DNA from: Candidatus Saccharimonadota bacterium
GTDB taxonomy: Bacteria; Patescibacteriota; Saccharimonadia; Saccharimonadales; Saccharimonadaceae
DNA: 64,000 nucleotides
Reading direction: 5' to 3'
NCBI GenBank assembly: GCA_027492255.1
Contig: JAPUFB010000003.1
Span: forward strand, 77,889-141,888
How positions within the stretch are numbered: the first letter of the stretch is position 1; each line of letters opens with the position of its first letter. Shown here one piece after another: positions 43,200-52,087 of the stretch. The translations under genes and the position numbers were made by a program. The notes beneath the pieces were generated by a model. The model worked only from the letters and a program-made list of their open reading frames with translations. It did no database searches and was not told the origin of the DNA.

Positions 43200-43291
43200 G
43201 TGGTGTCATATATGGCGTTTTATGTTATCTTTAGTACGCTACATATAGCGTAACTATCTACGAGAAAAGGTATAGGAGCTATCAATAGCGC

Positions 43292-44554
43292 TTATGGGGA
43301 GAGAAGAGGAAGCTCACTAAATGACGTCGTATAGCGGGGACTACGGAGCGCATGCTTACTGTGCCAACGCTGCTGTCCGAGATGTTCACTGGCAAAATAC
43401 ATGACGTAGCCGTATTTTTTATTGAGCATGTCAACTGACTGCATGAGAGAACTCCGAGCATCACGGTTAGGAATCGGTGAAACAAGCGATAATTGCCACG
43501 CATGACTATCGACGATGCCGCTAAGAATCACCCCTGCTTTCTTGTATGCCATAGATTCATCATATACAGTCGCTAGTGCTTCGATCGCTGCAGCAATAAT
43601 AACCCCTGTATCAGCTGTTGCCTCACCTAACCGCACCGCCTGATATAGTCGTCGTTGTACCTCGTCGTTTTTAGTGTATAGATATACGATAACATCACTA
43701 CACACCGAATCTTGAGCCCGCAAGCGAGCGGCAGCCTGTGCGCCAAAAGTTGCGAGTGCGCTCTCGAGTTCGTACGCGGCTCGAATCGTATGGCCGAAAC
43801 TGCGTGAACGCATGATCGTTTTCCGCTGCTCATGCGTATCGCCAAACGTAAGTCTAGGAGTTCCTTTTAGTTCATCAATCATCTTAAGGCCAGCTATGTT
43901 AAATTGTTGCTTAAGCCATGCGTCCGATGCCGATACGAGCTGCCATGCCGTTGAAATTCCTTTGTCGCGTAGCTTTGGTGCCATACGCCACCCAACCCCC
44001 CAGATATCTTCCACCGGCAGATCGCGGAGCAATAGCTCTCTGTGCTCGAGCGTATCAACAACTTCAACACCTTCGGGTCGCTTTTTTGCATGAGTAGAGG
44101 CAACTTTTGCAAGGGTTTTTGTCTCGGCAATCCCAATTGAAACAGGAAGTCCTACCTCTTGAAATATACGTTTTTTTAGCATAATTGCCCACGTGTTCCA
44201 ATTTGTATCTTCTGGCAATTCACTGAGATCGAGGAAACATTCATCGATACTATATACCTCGATAAGTGGTGTTACTTCGCGCAGTACACGCACAATGCGT
44301 TCCGAAATATCACCGTATAATTCAAAATTGGCGGAAAATAGTGTCACTCCCCCTTTCTTCACGATCTCATTCACTTTAAACAGCGGTGCACCCATAGGTA
44401 CCCCTAGAGCCTTCACTTCGGCGCTGCGAGCAATGATGCATCCGTCATTATTCGAAAGAACTGCGACAGGCTTGTTAGCAAGGTCAGGACGAAATATTCG
44501 CTCACAGCTTGCAAAGAAATTATTGCAATCAACTAACGCATAGAGATGTTTCAT
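43292..44554 (-). CDS. umuC: Y-family DNA polymerase V catalytic subunit
   Basis: 420 aa from ATG 44554. Translesion polymerase: ALVDCNNFFASCERIFRP (residues 5-22, first catalytic Asp), NNDGCIIARS, YSIDECFLDLS (catalytic Asp-Glu) and VSIGIAETKTLAKVA. A little-finger domain and the UmuC C-terminal extension follow. ATG overlaps the umuD stop by 4 nt. Expected to be SOS-induced, but I see no clear LexA box. Confidence 0.95.
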   Translation of the reverse strand: MKHLYALVDCNNFFASCERIFRPDLANKPVAVLSNNDGCIIARSAEVKALGVPMGAPLFKVNEIVKKGGVTLFSANFELYGDISERIVRVLREVTPLIEVYSIDECFLDLSELPEDTNWNTWAIMLKKRIFQEVGLPVSIGIAETKTLAKVASTHAKKRPEGVEVVDTLEHRELLLRDLPVEDIWGVGWRMAPKLRDKGISTAWQLVSASDAWLKQQFNIAGLKMIDELKGTPRLTFGDTHEQRKTIMRSRSFGHTIRAAYELESALATFGAQAAARLRAQDSVCSDVIVYLYTKNDEVQRRLYQAVRLGEATADTGVIIAAAIEALATVYDESMAYKKAGVILSGIVDSHAWQLSLVSPIPNRDARSSLMQSVDMLNKKYGYVMYFASEHLGQQRWHSKHALRSPRYTTSFSELPLLSP

Positions 44555-44919
44555 GACCGGTATCTTTCTATTGCCGCCGTTATGACACCCCATACGACTA
44601 TGGTGTCAGCAGCCTCAATTTCCCCAGACGGAGTCTTTAGTTTCTTATGTTGCACAATTCGTACGACAAACTCTTCATCGATGACCGCGACAACGAAGTC
44701 ACCTTCTTTGGGCTGCAGTGCTCTATCGACCACAACAATACTACCAGGAGCCCAATGAAGCTCAGGTATCCCTATATCATCGAGACGCCAAAAAAATGTA
44801 CTTGCATGGTGGCGGACCAGGAGGCTATCAAGACTCAGACTAATCCCATGCTGGTCCTCTCCGGCATTCGGAAAACCGGCATGATATACTAAACCATCTT
44901 CTGACAATCCCTTTTTCAT
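44551..44919 (-). CDS. umuD: UmuD/LexA-fold peptidase-like protein, catalytic dyad apparently lost
   Basis: 122 aa. It aligns with UmuD along its length: HAGFPNAGED corresponds to the cleavage-site region CGFPSPA, GSIVVVDRALQPKEGD to GDLLIVDSAITASHGD, and EEFVVRIVQ to GEFTVKKLQ. At the nucleophile Ser position (GDSM in E. coli) the sequence is DDIG, and at the Lys general base there is Arg. Thus neither dyad residue is visible, and self-cleavage may not occur. The protein could act as a fixed UmuC partner. TATACT lies 8 nt before the ATG. Confidence 0.85.
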   Translation of the reverse strand: MKKGLSEDGLVYHAGFPNAGEDQHGISLSLDSLLVRHHASTFFWRLDDIGIPELHWAPGSIVVVDRALQPKEGDFVVAVIDEEFVVRIVQHKKLKTPSGEIEAADTIVVWGVITAAIERYRS

Positions 44920-45077
44920 ATATACCTAGTATACCTCTTAACAGAGGTAATGAATACTCGTAAGCATAAGTGTAATATTAATTACACAACTAAGTTGACG
45001 TATGATAAGTAATTGTGTTAATGTTTGTATATTGGCGCACGAAGTAGGCGCTTCTAGTGTAGAGGCAAGGAGTTAAA

Positions 45078-46187
45078 ATGGCAGGGTATCACAATAAGTT
45101 CTGGATGACGCTTGGTGGTTTATTTATTCTTGCGAGTACTGTTGTAGTACTCAATGGAAATTTAAATATAGCCGCAGCTACTAGTAGCTGCGACAAAGTT
45201 AATATTGTACGATGCGGACTAAGCGGCTCGACTGCTCAGAGTTATATAGAATCAATTCAGCAGCTCAGTAGTACTGGCAGCGATGGCTACGGTAATTCAG
45301 ATCTAGGTTCTCTGCTGACATGGGGAGGATACTCCAGTAGTGTAGTGAATAGTATGAATACGAGTAACTCCAAAATTGGAACATTGTATCGTAACGGAGA
45401 AATATGGGTTGATGATACGAAGGTAGCAACTGCCGCATGGATTAGTGCCCGTTTTAGTGGAGGCTCAGGTTTTGAGGTTGTAAAAGATGGTGTCTGGGCG
45501 CGCCTCAGTACAACATCAATGCAAAATGCTTCCGATCAAGTACTCGTGACCTTCGATGGAAACGGTAAAGCTATAGCAGCAACAGTGATCCGCTGCGGCA
45601 ACATGCTCCGTTTTACGCCTGTCACACCCCCAGTCATCCCGCCTGCTCCCGCGGTTGAATGCACGAGTATTCAGACGCATCAGATTTCACGCACTGAATT
45701 CAGTTATGATGCTGCATCAAACCCAACAAATGGCGCAACTGTGACAGGCTATGTATTTTCAGCAAGCGGTCCTAATTTCTCAAAGAGCGTGAGTATTAGC
45801 TCCTCTGCGTCCTCAGTAAATTCAGGCATAATCACTTTCCCGAGTACTGGTACCTACACAGTAGCCGCAACCGTAAAAACATCACTCGGTGATAAAAGCG
45901 GCTCGAATTGTACAACGACAACAGTTGTTTTGCCTGAACCAACTCCCGAACAAGTAGTTGTCTGCGACAAAACGACCGGCAAAACAATTACTGTCAATAA
46001 AAAGGATGAGGACGCATACCTTCCTGTTGGCAGCACGGAATGTAAACCAAAAGTACTCCCGGCAGCAATTATTAAGACAGGTCCCACAGAAACACTTCTT
46101 GGACTTACTGGTATTAGCTCGCTAGGGTATGGCGCGTACGGATATCTTGCGTCCCGTCGTGCAGTCCGCACATCATCGCTTAAGTAA
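45078..46187 (+). CDS. Sortase-type surface protein
   Basis: 369 aa from ATG 45078 with AAGGAG 7 nt upstream. Signal peptide at about residues 1-35 (LGGLFILASTVVVLNGNLNIAAA). The N-domain (about 36-165) contains Cys pairs. A Pro-rich linker VTPPVIPPAPA leads to an Ig-like/PKD-like domain (TVTGYVFSASGPNFSKSVS) and a Pro/Thr stem. The C-terminus has LPAAIIKTGPTE, a transmembrane helix and a basic tail (SRRAVRTSSLK). The sorting signal aligns with that of the 698-aa surface protein. A TTGACG box 17 nt before a TTAATG hexamer (44995-45023) is the likely promoter. Confidence 0.82.
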   Translation: MAGYHNKFWMTLGGLFILASTVVVLNGNLNIAAATSSCDKVNIVRCGLSGSTAQSYIESIQQLSSTGSDGYGNSDLGSLLTWGGYSSSVVNSMNTSNSKIGTLYRNGEIWVDDTKVATAAWISARFSGGSGFEVVKDGVWARLSTTSMQNASDQVLVTFDGNGKAIAATVIRCGNMLRFTPVTPPVIPPAPAVECTSIQTHQISRTEFSYDAASNPTNGATVTGYVFSASGPNFSKSVSISSSASSVNSGIITFPSTGTYTVAATVKTSLGDKSGSNCTTTTVVLPEPTPEQVVVCDKTTGKTITVNKKDEDAYLPVGSTECKPKVLPAAIIKTGPTETLLGLTGISSLGYGAYGYLASRRAVRTSSLK

Positions 46188-46201
46188 CTATCGATGTATA
46201 T

Positions 46202-46229
46202 AAAAACCTTCTCAATATGGAAGGTTTTT
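46202..46229. terminator. Bidirectional terminator
   Basis: AAAAACCTTC/GAAGGTTTTT stem with an 8-nt loop between the convergent surface protein and histidine kinase genes; it touches the kinase stop codon. Confidence 0.8.
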
Positions 46230-48390
46230 ATATATTACGGGCCCGTGGTAAACGAAAACCAAATGTCGAACCCTTACCCTCTTTGCTCTCAAAGATAATA
46301 CTTCCACCATGTGCAATCACGGCTTTCTTCGCCATAAACAGACCTATGCCAGTTCCGTCTGGACGCTGCTTTTTAGCATTATCAGCACGGAAGAACTTTG
46401 TAAAAAGATGTGGACGCTGAGCCGTAGGAACACCAATACCTTGATCGATCACTTTGAACTCAATTGCATTCTTACTACAGGAAAGGATAACGTGCGCCTT
46501 ACCTCCCGCACGGGAATAATAAATTGCATTGTCGATAAAGTTCATCATCACTTGTCGTATCTTGTTCTCATCAAGCACTAATTCTGGAAATTGACTCGGT
46601 TTGTCATACTGAAGTGATACCTGACGGGCTTTTGCTGCAATCTGCAGCTGTTCGATCTCTTCGTTAAGGATATCCGCAAGATTACATGGGGACTTCTCTA
46701 ATTCAAATTTTCCAGTTTGAATACGTGATACGTTTAAAAAGTCTCCAATCAGATACACCATGCGCTGGGAGCTATTGAATGCCTCTTCAAGTAATTTACG
46801 CTGCTGCGGTGTTACTTCCCCGGCATCGCCTTCAAGCAACATACTTATATAGCCCTTAACCGTTGTAAGCGGTGTCCGCAGCTGATGGGACGCCATAGAT
46901 ATAAACTCATCTTTTGTTTTATCGAGTTCATGAAGTTTGCGGTTACTCGCTTTAAGTTCACTTGTTGCACCTTCAACTTTTTCCTGTAACGTTGTATTGA
47001 AGCTCTGAATTTCTTCGTAACGAAGACTGTTTTCGATCGCAACCGCGAGCTCATCCGCAATCACCGACACAAGATCGATGTCTTTTTGACGGTAGACAAC
47101 GCCGCTTCTTTTTTCGCCGAGAATAAGATAGCCACGAGCATTATTCGCTGTCGTCAGTCCAACCAATACCTCAGCGTGAATAGCTTGCATCAGCTGACGC
47201 CATGAATCATCCTGCTTCATCTGAGATATTGCTATTATCTGGGCCGGCAGCTGATGTTGCGCGGACAGTACTCGAATCAGTTCATCCTTAGGAACGCCTC
47301 CTTGTCCACTTGAACGGAGGTAGTTCATATCATCCGATTCATCCCTAATGATAAGCTGCGTAAACGCCGGTTTCATATATGTCATGATCAAGGCAAGCGA
47401 CTCCCGCGTCAGTGAGGCAAGCGGAGCTTTTTGTACAATAATCTTACCTAGTTTATCGAGCACCTCCTGAGAATTATAGTCATTTCGAAAGAAGATAGCG
47501 TCCGTCAGTTTATCAAAGAAATGTTTGATCGGCTGAAAGACGAGTGTCAAGCTTAAAGCCAGCCACATATTATAACTATTTGCTATCCCTTGAGCCTCTT
47601 GAGTCCCTTTTAGCAGTGTTGCAGAGACAAGATACGCGCAAATATAATACAGTCCTACAAGTGTCATGAGTGATGCAATATATGCGATGCTTCGTACGGC
47701 AGCCTGTCTGATATCAAGAAATTTATGTTTGCCGACGGCATAGATTAGTGTTGCTGCCCAGATAATTGTCGCTATGATTGAAAAACGTGACGGTGCCGTA
47801 CTCCCTAGAAGGTTTGGCAAAACTACATTTGTCGTCACACCCGCAACCGTACCAAGCAATAACCCGAAAAGAATCACACCCGTTTGTCGTTTTTGTAAGC
47901 CAACAGCGTGATGGCGCCAATAGGTAAAGATGACTCCAAGAGCATAAAGAAACATCGAGAGAATAATCATAAGAAAGATGAGATACCCACTCGTACGATG
48001 TGGTATGACGAATCCAGTAGCGCTCATATGTACACCATCCATCACAAAATTTTGAAAAATAAACCATATCATCACACCGCCAATCAGACCACTGATTGTC
48101 TTTGACGTAGTACGCAGTGGTCGCTCGATAAGTTCCCTCGAAAACCATACCAACAAGACACTTGCCGCAACCATCGCCGCAAATGCAGCCTTCGTGAGCA
48201 CGAGATTTTCATCAAGAGTGAGCGATTCACCAAGAAGATTAGCCGATAATGTCCAGAGTGACAACGCAATTAAAAAGGCAGATAGGTATTGGATGAGTTT
48301 GAGTCTGGTATTGCGGAGAAGAATAACGACTGCAAGCAGGACAACTAAGATATTAGTGCCAACAACAATAATAAACAGCGTATCGCTCAT
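46228..48390 (-). CDS. Membrane histidine kinase with GAF-like sensor
   Basis: 720 aa. Seven to eight N-terminal transmembrane helices (about residues 4-230) are followed by a GAF-like domain (about 310-450) and a coiled coil. The HisKA domain contains MASHQLRTPLTTVKGY (phospho-His); the ATPase domain has NFIDNAIYYSRAGG (N box) and FKVIDQGIGV, GTGIGLFMAKKA (G boxes). ATG 48390 is preferred over an upstream GTG. It detects an unknown membrane or cytoplasmic signal. Its likely partner is the stand-alone receiver at 49357-49728, two genes away. Confidence 0.93.
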   Translation of the reverse strand: MSDTLFIIVVGTNILVVLLAVVILLRNTRLKLIQYLSAFLIALSLWTLSANLLGESLTLDENLVLTKAAFAAMVAASVLLVWFSRELIERPLRTTSKTISGLIGGVMIWFIFQNFVMDGVHMSATGFVIPHRTSGYLIFLMIILSMFLYALGVIFTYWRHHAVGLQKRQTGVILFGLLLGTVAGVTTNVVLPNLLGSTAPSRFSIIATIIWAATLIYAVGKHKFLDIRQAAVRSIAYIASLMTLVGLYYICAYLVSATLLKGTQEAQGIANSYNMWLALSLTLVFQPIKHFFDKLTDAIFFRNDYNSQEVLDKLGKIIVQKAPLASLTRESLALIMTYMKPAFTQLIIRDESDDMNYLRSSGQGGVPKDELIRVLSAQHQLPAQIIAISQMKQDDSWRQLMQAIHAEVLVGLTTANNARGYLILGEKRSGVVYRQKDIDLVSVIADELAVAIENSLRYEEIQSFNTTLQEKVEGATSELKASNRKLHELDKTKDEFISMASHQLRTPLTTVKGYISMLLEGDAGEVTPQQRKLLEEAFNSSQRMVYLIGDFLNVSRIQTGKFELEKSPCNLADILNEEIEQLQIAAKARQVSLQYDKPSQFPELVLDENKIRQVMMNFIDNAIYYSRAGGKAHVILSCSKNAIEFKVIDQGIGVPTAQRPHLFTKFFRADNAKKQRPDGTGIGLFMAKKAVIAHGGSIIFESKEGKGSTFGFRLPRARNI

Positions 48391-48425
48391 GCTTATAGTA
48401 TCAAGCACAACGACAACTCACGCAA

Positions 48426-49337
48426 CTATCTTTTGAACTCAGGACGATCCTTTGCGAAATAATTCCTCACTGCCCACCTGAGCGCAACATCGCCGAGACT
48501 CACACTACGAGCCGGTACCACGAACTCTCCGCTCATCATTTCATCGGTGACTGGCTCAAGTTCTTGCCGTGTGCCTTTTTTCTGATTGCGATAACAGTTT
48601 GGTACATCAATAGCAAGCGGCACCTGCGGTCCCTTGAAGCCAGTAAACTCTACTGTTTGATTGCTCAGTTTTTGCAGAGCGTGCCCAAAAATACGTCGAT
48701 ACTTCTCAAATACACGAGGCTGTAGCCCACACACGAGAGTATTAATATTATTATCTAAGCAGTAGCGAAATACTTCTCGCAGCAATTTAATACTCACCAC
48801 ATCTTCGACTTTACGGTCACGTTTCGTTTCCCGGCCAAGATCAGCGATACTTCCTGGTGTTAATGAGCGGAGATGAGTCACTGTCTCGTCCGATAACTGT
48901 TCAAGCGGAAACGGCAAATCATCAATTGTAATATCTTTATGCCAAAACAACGTCGTTACCATGACTAGTTCTTTCGATGCGGAGTCGTGCGCAACAAAAT
49001 ACACTGTGCTCGGATCATCCTTATCGAGTTTGATTACCCGGGTCTCCGGATCGATATCAGTCTCCTCAACCTTACCGAGCTCGAGATATTTTTTTGCGAC
49101 AAATTGCTGAGCGCGCAATCGCCCCTCATCATCATGAGGTTCAAGAATAGCTACATGATATTTCTCGGGAAGATGCAGTATTTCACGCGTTGCCTCTCCG
49201 GCAATGCTTTTGCCCGCTCGAAACCATTTCCCTAGAGATGAGGCTTGTCCCGCCTGTTCATCGTGAATCGAATGACGCTCGTCTGGAAGTATATTTATTG
49301 CCATATGGTTTTGATGTTTATGCTTTCCTCTTACCAT
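48426..49337 (-). CDS. GNAT/autoinducer-synthase-fold acyltransferase-like protein
   Basis: 303 aa. The central part (FVAHDSASKELVMVTTLFWH, then GSIADLGRETKRDRKVEDVV and INTLVCGLQPRVFEKYRRIF) follows the strand-helix order of FeeM/LuxI-like N-acyltransferases: a strand ending in an Asp-Leu-Gly-Arg phrase, then two helices. Catalytic assignment is not possible by eye. It lies 35 nt upstream of the histidine kinase and is divergent from the receiver gene with a 19-nt gap, so the three probably work together. A start at 49304 is an alternative. Confidence 0.5.
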   Translation of the reverse strand: MVRGKHKHQNHMAINILPDERHSIHDEQAGQASSLGKWFRAGKSIAGEATREILHLPEKYHVAILEPHDDEGRLRAQQFVAKKYLELGKVEETDIDPETRVIKLDKDDPSTVYFVAHDSASKELVMVTTLFWHKDITIDDLPFPLEQLSDETVTHLRSLTPGSIADLGRETKRDRKVEDVVSIKLLREVFRYCLDNNINTLVCGLQPRVFEKYRRIFGHALQKLSNQTVEFTGFKGPQVPLAIDVPNCYRNQKKGTRQELEPVTDEMMSGEFVVPARSVSLGDVALRWAVRNYFAKDRPEFKR

Positions 49338-49356
49338 GATATAGTATCTTTATCAT

Positions 49357-49728
49357 ATGACCAAAATTGCAATCATTGAAGATGATCCTGTTATAAGCCA
49401 GATGTACCGTATGAAGTTTGAAGCTGACGGTTTCAAAGTTCAGGTTGCGGACAATGGCGCTGATGGTATAGTACTCGTCAAATCATTTTCTCCTGATATT
49501 GTCCTTCTTGATATGCAGATGCCTGGCATGAATGGGGATGAGGCGCTTGAAAAAATCCGCCAGGAATCATGGGGCAAAGAGGTACCAGTAATCGTCCTTA
49601 CTAATCTTGGCGAAGAAGAGGCTCCTAAAAACCTCCGTTCGCTCGGTATTCATAGTTATATCGTCAAAGCAGACTTCACGCCACGTCAAGTAGCAATGCG
49701 TGTCAAGTCAGCACTTAATCTTAAATAA
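49357..49728 (+). CDS. Stand-alone CheY-like response regulator
   Basis: 123 aa, receiver domain only. The acidic pair is in IEDDPVIS (residues 6-13), the phospho-acceptor Asp in DIVLLDMQMPGMNGDEAL, the Thr in IVLTNLG and the conserved Lys in YIVKAD. With no output domain it must signal by protein contact. It is divergent from the acyltransferase-like gene; an ATGATA/TATCAT dyad lies in the 19-nt intergenic region. It likely receives phosphate from the histidine kinase at 46228-48390. Confidence 0.93.
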   Translation: MTKIAIIEDDPVISQMYRMKFEADGFKVQVADNGADGIVLVKSFSPDIVLLDMQMPGMNGDEALEKIRQESWGKEVPVIVLTNLGEEEAPKNLRSLGIHSYIVKADFTPRQVAMRVKSALNLK

Positions 49729-49735
49729 ACCACCC

Positions 49736-50551
49736 TTAGTTGTTTGTTACAGAATTTCTCGCAGCTCGAATAACATTATCAAATAGCGCACAGACAGTGA
49801 GCGGGCCAACGCCACCTTTTTCTGGGGTTATTGTCAGATCATCCCTTGTTAATCGCACGTCAGCGGCAACATCACCGACAACCTTACCGCCTTCGCTTGC
49901 TGTTCCTGCATCAACGACAACCGCACCTTTTTTTAACATACTGCCCGTGATAAGCCCGGGTACGCCAGTCGCACTAACAACAATATCCGCTTCTTTGATC
50001 ACGCGTTCAATATTGTCTGTTTTTTCATCAACAACTTCTGCGAGTATGCCCGATTTCTGCCACATGCATGCGAGTGGTGCGCCAACTAATCGACCGGCCC
50101 CTACGATAACAACTTTCCTCTCTTTTAATTCGATATTGTACCCAGCAAGAAGCCAGTTGATCGCCATTGGTGTTGCTGCATCGAGTGTTGCGTTTTTTCC
50201 TAGTGCATCAACGTCTTTCGCAGGAATAACTGCATCTACTAGTTCATCTGTTCGTGAAATATCTGAAAGTGGCAGCTGCACGATAATACCGTGTACTGTG
50301 TCGTCAACATTAAGTCTCTGAATAAGCTCGACTGCCTCATCTTCGTTCGTCATATACTCATCAACATCAATGAGAATATCAGCACCGTATGCTTTTTTAA
50401 GACGGAGGTAAGTATCAATCACCTTACTATCATTCGTACGAATAATCGCAAGGCGTGGAAAAATAGCATTCGCCTGACGAAGTCCTCGAACCTGTTTTGC
50501 TTGACGCTCTTTTATAAAACCGGCAAGCTCTGAACCACTGAGTACTTTCAT
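49736..50551 (-). CDS. folD: Methylenetetrahydrofolate dehydrogenase/cyclohydrolase
   Basis: 271 aa. Bifunctional one-carbon enzyme. Catalytic Lys region DTYLRLKKAYGAD (about 46-58); substrate loop GIIVQLPLSD; DVDALG; NAD(P)-binding VVIVGAGRLVGAPLA; and C-terminal TPEKGGVGPLTVCALFDN. TACACT precedes the ATG by 6 nt. Convergent with the receiver gene (7-nt gap). Together with glyA at 56364-57644 it gives a minimal serine-to-folate one-carbon route. Confidence 0.95.
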   Translation of the reverse strand: MKVLSGSELAGFIKERQAKQVRGLRQANAIFPRLAIIRTNDSKVIDTYLRLKKAYGADILIDVDEYMTNEDEAVELIQRLNVDDTVHGIIVQLPLSDISRTDELVDAVIPAKDVDALGKNATLDAATPMAINWLLAGYNIELKERKVVIVGAGRLVGAPLACMWQKSGILAEVVDEKTDNIERVIKEADIVVSATGVPGLITGSMLKKGAVVVDAGTASEGGKVVGDVAADVRLTRDDLTITPEKGGVGPLTVCALFDNVIRAARNSVTNN

Positions 50552-50569
50552 ATTTCTAGTGTAACAGAT

Positions 50570-50950
50570 CTAGTTGAACAGTTTCGTATTCTTCTCGTAC
50601 CGTGCTTCAGTGAAGACTTTTAGAAACTTCAGCACTCGTAGTAAACGAATACCACGAAGAAGATCAAATGTCTCAGTAGGAATCGGTATCGCCGCTAACA
50701 AATAAAACCAGTGGTGATGGAAATATTTTCTTCGATCAACTGCATGATATAACTCAAACACAAACTCGCCTACAAAGATAAACGCGACGATAATCTCATA
50801 CGCATCGACCGCAAGAAGTTGCTGATGTGTTAGTTTTCCAAAATATTCCAGACCAAGAAAAACAAAACTTATAACAACGAGTGTGATCATTATCACTTCC
50901 TTCAGAAGAAGAAATAACTGTAATTTTTGTTGATTTTTTCGAGAACGCAT
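50570..50950 (-). CDS. Voltage-sensor-like four-helix membrane protein
   Basis: 126 aa from ATG 50950. Hydrophobic helices at about residues 20-42 and 52-75 and a third around 85-98. A terminal amphipathic helix LLRGIRLLRVLKFLKVF has Arg/Lys every three residues, the pattern of an S4 voltage sensor. VDRRKYFHHHWFYLLAAIPI resembles the S2-S3 loop and S3 of ion-transport proteins. There is no pore helix or selectivity filter; the protein ends after S4. It may be a stand-alone sensor or regulator. Moderate confidence. Confidence 0.65.
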   Translation of the reverse strand: MRSRKNQQKLQLFLLLKEVIMITLVVISFVFLGLEYFGKLTHQQLLAVDAYEIIVAFIFVGEFVFELYHAVDRRKYFHHHWFYLLAAIPIPTETFDLLRGIRLLRVLKFLKVFTEARYEKNTKLFN

Positions 50951-50982
50951 ACAGTTATAGTGTACCAGTAGCATGTAGATAG

Positions 50983-51011
50983 TTGCAAAAACAGAGGTAA
51001 TTTGCTAAAAT
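50983..51011 (+). promoter_or_regulatory. tRNA-Lys promoter
   Basis: TTGCAA (50983-50988), 17-nt spacer, TAAAAT (51006-51011); leader of about 55 nt. Confidence 0.75.
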
Positions 51012-51071
51012 TTCTCCGTTGTCCTCTTATGCGAGACATTCACAAAAATAGTCGTTCGTCTCGTCATCTGT

Positions 51072-51148
51072 GGGTCTGTAGCTCAGCTGGTTAGAGCACC
51101 TGCCTCTTAAGCAGGGTGTCGTGGGTTCAAGCCCCACCAGACCCTCCA
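51072..51148 (+). tRNA. tRNA-Lys (CUU)
   Basis: Cloverleaf complete: acceptor GGGTCTG/CAGACCC, anticodon stem CCTGC/GCAGG with loop CTCTTAA (anticodon CTT), T-arm GTGGG-TTCAAGC-CCCAC, encoded CCA. Followed directly by a terminator. Confidence 0.97.
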
Positions 51149-51190
51149 TAGAAAATAGCCTAGATATTTTGTCTAGGCTATTTTCTATTC
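51148..51190 (+). terminator. tRNA-Lys terminator
   Basis: Perfect 17-bp stem (ATAGAAAATAGCCTAGA) that begins at the last A of CCA; 3' arm rich in T. Confidence 0.88.
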
Positions 51191-51265
51191 CTGAAACATT
51201 GATGTCGTCTCATGGTGCGTAAGATCTAAAAATACAGTGACAGGCTAACCTGTTATACTTTCCTC

Positions 51266-52087
51266 ATGACAAAAATCAGCCAAAAACAGCTGTTGCTCGA
51301 TCGAATTTATAATTGGCCGGGTGGAGTGTTGTGGGTATTTATTATTCGGCAAGCCTGGGCAGCAATCTTTGCAGGATTACTCCTTGGGGCAATTATCTTC
51401 ACAAACTTCGTACACCTCCCGTGGCTAAGTCGTTATGACTGGCTATTTATCTTTGCAATCCTCATCCAGCTGTTATTACTTGCGACCAAGCTTGAAAGAC
51501 CGCGTGAGGTAATTACTATATTATTGTTTCATCTTGTTGGTCTTGGTATGGAACTTTTTAAAACATCCGAAGGAATTGGTTCATGGTCATATCCTGGCGA
51601 CGCATTTTTTCGGATTGCAACCGTCCCGCTTTTTTCAGGGTTTATGTACGCAGCGGTCGGCTCGTACATGGCTCGCGCCTGGAGGGTGATGGACTTTGAA
51701 TTTACGCATTATCCGAGACGACTATATACCATTATTTTTGCTGTTCTCGTCTATAGTAATTTCTTCACGCACCATTTTATCTATGACTTCCGGTATATCC
51801 TGTTTGTCTGTATGTTTCTCATCTATCGACGAACGGTCATTTATTATCGTGTCAATCGCCGGCAGCACTCTATGCCAATGCTGCTTGCGGCACTACTTAC
51901 AGCCTTTTTTATATGGATAGCGGAAAATATTGCCACATTCACAAAAACCTGGCTCTATCCTTCTCAGCTTGAGCAATGGCACGTAGTAAGCTTGGGAAAA
52001 TACGGCTCATGGCTACTACTCATGGCAATTAGCTTCATTATGATTGATCTATTGCACTATATGTATAACAAAAAACGTACGCTCTAA
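51266..52087 (+). CDS. DUF817 family membrane protein
   Basis: 273 aa with seven to eight transmembrane helices. GSWSYPGDAFFRIATVPLFSGFMYAAVGSYMARAW (here split in thirds) is the diagnostic DUF817 block: GSWSYPGDAFF, then VPLFSGFMYAAVGSYMARA. Function of the family is unknown. Extended -10 TGTTATACT ends 6 nt before ATG 51266, predicting a leaderless message. The stop overlaps the convergent 52084-53649 gene by 4 nt. Confidence 0.85.
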   Translation: MTKISQKQLLLDRIYNWPGGVLWVFIIRQAWAAIFAGLLLGAIIFTNFVHLPWLSRYDWLFIFAILIQLLLLATKLERPREVITILLFHLVGLGMELFKTSEGIGSWSYPGDAFFRIATVPLFSGFMYAAVGSYMARAWRVMDFEFTHYPRRLYTIIFAVLVYSNFFTHHFIYDFRYILFVCMFLIYRRTVIYYRVNRRQHSMPMLLAALLTAFFIWIAENIATFTKTWLYPSQLEQWHVVSLGKYGSWLLLMAISFIMIDLLHYMYNKKRTL

